64,000 bases of DNA, from positions 992,001-1,056,000 of the forward strand of contig WTXD01000004.1 in assembly GCA_022496205.1 (NCBI GenBank), written 5' to 3'. Shown here piece by piece: positions 60,770-64,000 of this stretch. Origin of the DNA: Gloeopeniophorella convolvens. Taxonomy: Eukaryota > Basidiomycota > Agaricomycetes > Russulales. The position numbers and the translations under genes were made by a program. Positions within the stretch are counted from its first letter, which is position 1. Each line of letters begins with the position of its first letter. The notes beneath the pieces are model-generated. The model was not told the origin of the DNA and did no database searches. It worked only from the letters and a program-made list of their open reading frames with translations.

Positions 60770-63700
60770 TCATTTTCGTTCTTGTCACGCCCCATTGCCA
60801 TACATGCGCATTCATGCCACGCTACGAGTTACGGGGACTTTCCCTCACTACATGCATCACCTAATCTTATTGTACACCATCATCCATCTTCCCGCACGCT
60901 CGCATACAACCTACGTTTCTGCATTTGGACTCATTCAATTCATCCCTTGCATGGCAGTTGAATCGCATAATTCTAGAGAAGCACCTTTCTCGTACTCTGT
61001 ATCACATCTTTAGGCTGGCTTCGGTTTACGCTGCACACGTGCAACATGATGCAATATCATATGTTGGCCATCCCGGCAGGATACTCAATTTCCGAGTGGC
61101 CGGTAAATGGCGTTGCGTGCGCTGGATGCAGAAAGATCCCAGGCGGCGGATCTGGGCGGGGCGCTTTCCAGCCGGCCGTGCGAGAGGAACGGGGTCCGGC
61201 TTTGCCGAAACAGATTCAGGCCATTCAGCCCAAATTCAGCCTTTCCTTGCCTTGCCTTGTCTTATTTCCTCCCGTGCGCAGGGCTAATCAGGCCCTGACG
61301 CTGCTTCCGTTTCCGGTCCGCGGTTGCCATCCCCAGCCTCCGGACTGGGTCGCACTGAGTTTCAAACCTTCTATTGGTGTCCGATTGCCCAGCCGCAGAC
61401 GCTCAGGCCTGCTTGCACACGCGCGCACGGGGGGATTCAACACGCTCGCAGCAGGGCACGCACGCCTAGTTCGCCCTGGGGAATCTCGTCGAACCCGCTC
61501 GACGCTTCCTCGCCACCAAATCACGATAAGTGCATCTCAGACCGGCTTCCTCCTTGTGTGCGCGCACGATCTCCGTCTCCGTTCGCACCCAGAACGAAAG
61601 GCACCGCGCTTGGCCTGTCGACCAGGAACTTCTGCGCCCGCGCGCCAGCCCATGGCCCCACGGCGGACTCTGAGCTAGAACTAGAGCAAACCAAACCCTT
61701 TTTTCTCTTTCTTTATTTTCCCTTCTTTTGCTGGCCCCTTCCCTCCGGGGCCTGGCCTTCTGACTTGGCTTCTCGCACCAACGCTGATGGCCAACTATAT
61801 GGGTATTGTTGTCTGACAGCTGCGCGAATCCAATCAGGCTCCTGTGGAGAGTTGCAAGAATAGCTGATCAGCGCGCCTCGCCTGGTGACAGCCCCTGGCC
61901 AAACGCCTAATGCTGCTGAGTTAGCAGGGATGACCTCTGCTTCCGCCGTGCTGGGCATGTGCATGCGTTCTGATCAGCCAGCCCTAGCTCAGGCGGTGGA
62001 TGGGTGGGGGCGTCAGCGAACCATAGCAGCGCGATTGCATTGCCTGATCCGCGCCCGCTCCTCGCCCGTGTGCTCCCGACCGAAGCGTCCCGGGTCCTAC
62101 GACGCGCGAATACGAGCTGCTCGGGGGTTCCGAAGGTCATCCTTACGCACGCCACACGCCACGCCCAATGGAAGTAGATGTGGGATGCATTGGGTGCGCT
62201 GCTGCCACGGCCAATCCGCTGGGCGTTCCGCGCCTCTTCGCGCGAGCGGTTTCGTTTCGTTTCGCAATGGTGCGTACAGTATGTATGTATGTGCGTGTGT
62301 ATGTAACATGCGCGCTACGTGTTACGCTACGGTAACTTTATTGTATGTATGCAGCGGGATTGCATATGCGCGCCGCCCCCGGGTGCAGACGTGCTTTCTC
62401 CAGCGGGCACGGTGGAGGGATCAGCATGTACATGTGTGGCCCGGTGCCCCTTGCCTCGCGATCTCAATGAGCCTCCGCGCGCCCAGCATGCCATATGGGT
62501 GCACGAAGGTACGAACGCACAGGTGCCCGTAATGCATCCGCAGCGCGCCCGCGCACCCACGGGCCAGCGCGGCGTCCGAGCTCGACACACAATTTGGGGC
62601 GGCGCCGTCTTCGCCGAGCTGTTCTTGTCGTGCTGCTGTTCTTGCTTCCATCGCGCGGCTGCGGAGCGCTGCGATATGATATGCTCGAACGGCACGCGCG
62701 GCGGGCTATCAAATGATGCTGTTTCTGAGGTTGCGATTCAGGGAGGACGATGGGATACGCCGAAGGCTCTCCCCATCAATGGCCGACGGACGACAATTAA
62801 GTGGATTACGAATTGTTGTCATACGCCCAGGGGGCGACCGGTGACGCGCTCGGCTTCGGGGCGCGCAGCATGTACTGTACTGCACTTGCGGGGCCCGCTC
62901 AAGAGGGACCTTAGATCGAGCGCGAGGACGGACGATTGCCTGTGCGATGACCCGCCTGAGTCGAGATCTCCGCGACTGATATTTTTTTTTTGTTCTCACT
63001 CACACACCACTCCAGGCCAGAGCAACAATTTATCCTTTCCCCGCCCATCGGGACGGGTGAAATGGAGCAATACGCAAAAACGGTGGAAATACAGTACTCC
63101 ATTGCGTGAGCTTTGCATGTCGTTTGACAGATCACACCCGCTCGCAGCCCTTGGGGCTTCGGAGGACGCAGATCTCGTGTGGGTGGGCGGTTGTTCCGCA
63201 AAAATTGCGCTGCAAGGACGCCGGGTAGGGGCGAGCCACTCTGCCAACGCGCAAGCGCGCGTACTTGGACGAATATGTGTCTCGCGTGCGAGGCGTGATG
63301 AGACCTGATGAGACATGGGAGGGGAAGCACTCCAGTCGCTGGAGTCTTTCACGCGCTCCATGGGGAAAGAGGCGAGTTCGACCGATTCGACGAATCTGAG
63401 GCGACCACGTCACGCCCTCGCCGTGATCTGCCTCGCGTGGGCTTATGAGAACCGCCGAGTTGGTGCCACGGAAACTCGCTGGGGCCGGAGACGAGCACAG
63501 AGACGCTGTTGGATCCAGAGTGGGCCCTGCGCTTCCCGCGCAAGATCCTGACTACATATATCGTCGTGGGCACTGACGGCACAGGAAGCGGTCTCTTCGG
63601 ATTGCCTGCAGTTCTCTGGTGCCACTGATCTGATGCAAGCGGTGATTGGACGGACCCGCGGGCGGGCCATACTTTCTTTCGAACGTGGTGGATGCTAGGA

Positions 63701-64000
63701 CCGATGGTGCCAGCGGACTTGCAAGTTGCACTCCTATTCGAAAGCCTGTTTCTGTCGGGCTCTGTTCTGGGCCTCCTCAAACGGGAAGCGGTGCTCCCCT
63801 TCCGGCGTTCAAGTGAAAGCACGCGGGCAAGAGAACCGCGAGTTTGAGTGACATGTCACCGTCGTCACCGTGTCACATGGCAGGGGCCAGGCAAAGGACG
63901 TAACAATCCGAGTCACGGACGCCAAATCAGGCTAGCAGTTGCAGTGCGCAGGAACGCAATACAAAGTTCAGGGAAACGGCGGAGTCCGTTCGAGCCGTAG
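60770..64000. other. 3.2 kb right-end stretch without a recognised gene
   Basis: Frames of up to 329 codons (62319-63308, plus) show no family resemblance and shift composition along their length. A GTATGTATGTATGT run lies at about 62279. A gene could continue beyond the right edge but no exon is supported here. Confidence 0.45.
63848..63859. promoter_or_regulatory. 12-base palindrome GTGACATGTCAC with nearby GTCACATG
   Basis: Perfect palindrome, followed within 30 bases by GTCACCG and GTGTCACATGG. The second holds GTCACATG, fitting RTCACRTG of Cbf1-type factors. No gene is attached within the window. Confidence 0.3.

Noticed and set aside
62319..63308. Plus-strand frame of 329 codons
   Set aside because: No recognisable domain, uneven composition, and no neighbouring exon; likely chance in GC-rich DNA.

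Overview
This window is nuclear DNA from a filamentous basidiomycete, very probably an Agaricomycete and possibly a polypore. The evidence is compact genes with many introns of about 50 bases (GTGCGT or GTAAGT donors, CAG or TAG acceptors), high GC with C-ending codons, and proteins typical of these fungi: a secreted GH16 glucanase, an 11-exon P450, a Chs7-type chaperone, a Pho80-type cyclin and an HMG-box regulator. The species call is inference. No virus, plasmid, CRISPR array or intact transposon was recognised. Exon models were built by hand from reading frame, splice signals and family landmarks. Every model was checked for reading-phase closure.

Layout: 1-1412 holds the 3' part of a ROK1 helicase gene. 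2439-4083 encodes an HMG-box protein. 4390-6543 (minus) is CCA tRNA nucleotidyltransferase. 6883-9097 is a cytochrome P450. 9332-10231 (minus) is an acyl-protein thioesterase. 10656-13087 is VAC8. 14058-15731 is GH16. 16249-16574 (minus) is mitochondrial ribosomal protein bL33m. 17324-19573 (minus) is a PSP1-domain protein. 21129-22018 (minus) is TRAPP subunit Trs33. 22193-27897 is the N-recognin UBR1. 28324-30468 (minus) is mitochondrial glutamyl-tRNA synthetase. 30660-31754 is COP9 signalosome subunit 7. 31955-34794 (minus) is RGP1. 36858-38413 is a KAPA-synthase-like PLP enzyme. 43993-45006 (minus) is an unrecognised low-complexity protein. 45582-46896 is a short-chain dehydrogenase. 47138-48480 (minus) is an adenosine-deaminase-like enzyme. 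48606-49674 is a GPALPP/DUF3752 protein. 50566-51961 (minus) is CHS7. 58710-60769 is a Pho80-like cyclin. Three stretches look gene-poor: 38.4-44.0 kb, 52.0-58.7 kb and 60.8-64.0 kb.

The genes are unrelated housekeeping functions (RNA processing, translation, membrane traffic, ubiquitin and COP9 regulation, wall synthesis), not a pathway cluster. Several neighbours form tight head-to-head pairs with 126-191 bases between start codons (TRS33/UBR1, MSE1-type synthetase/CSN7, ADAL/GPALPP). Others converge tail to tail.

The most striking signal is a set of about 13 apparent single-base losses that break otherwise well-conserved genes (VAC8, UBR1, the dehydrogenase, ADAL, GPALPP). Most would restore a short C or G run. 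The other long genes are clean. This looks most like residual homopolymer errors in an assembly, though real pseudogenisation cannot be excluded from sequence alone. Other points of interest are a charged insertion inside the HMG box, a GC-AG intron, an 11-base micro-exon, an ATGA uORF overlap at the cyclin start, and an inverted-motif cluster at 54-55 kb. I found no convincing new biological system.
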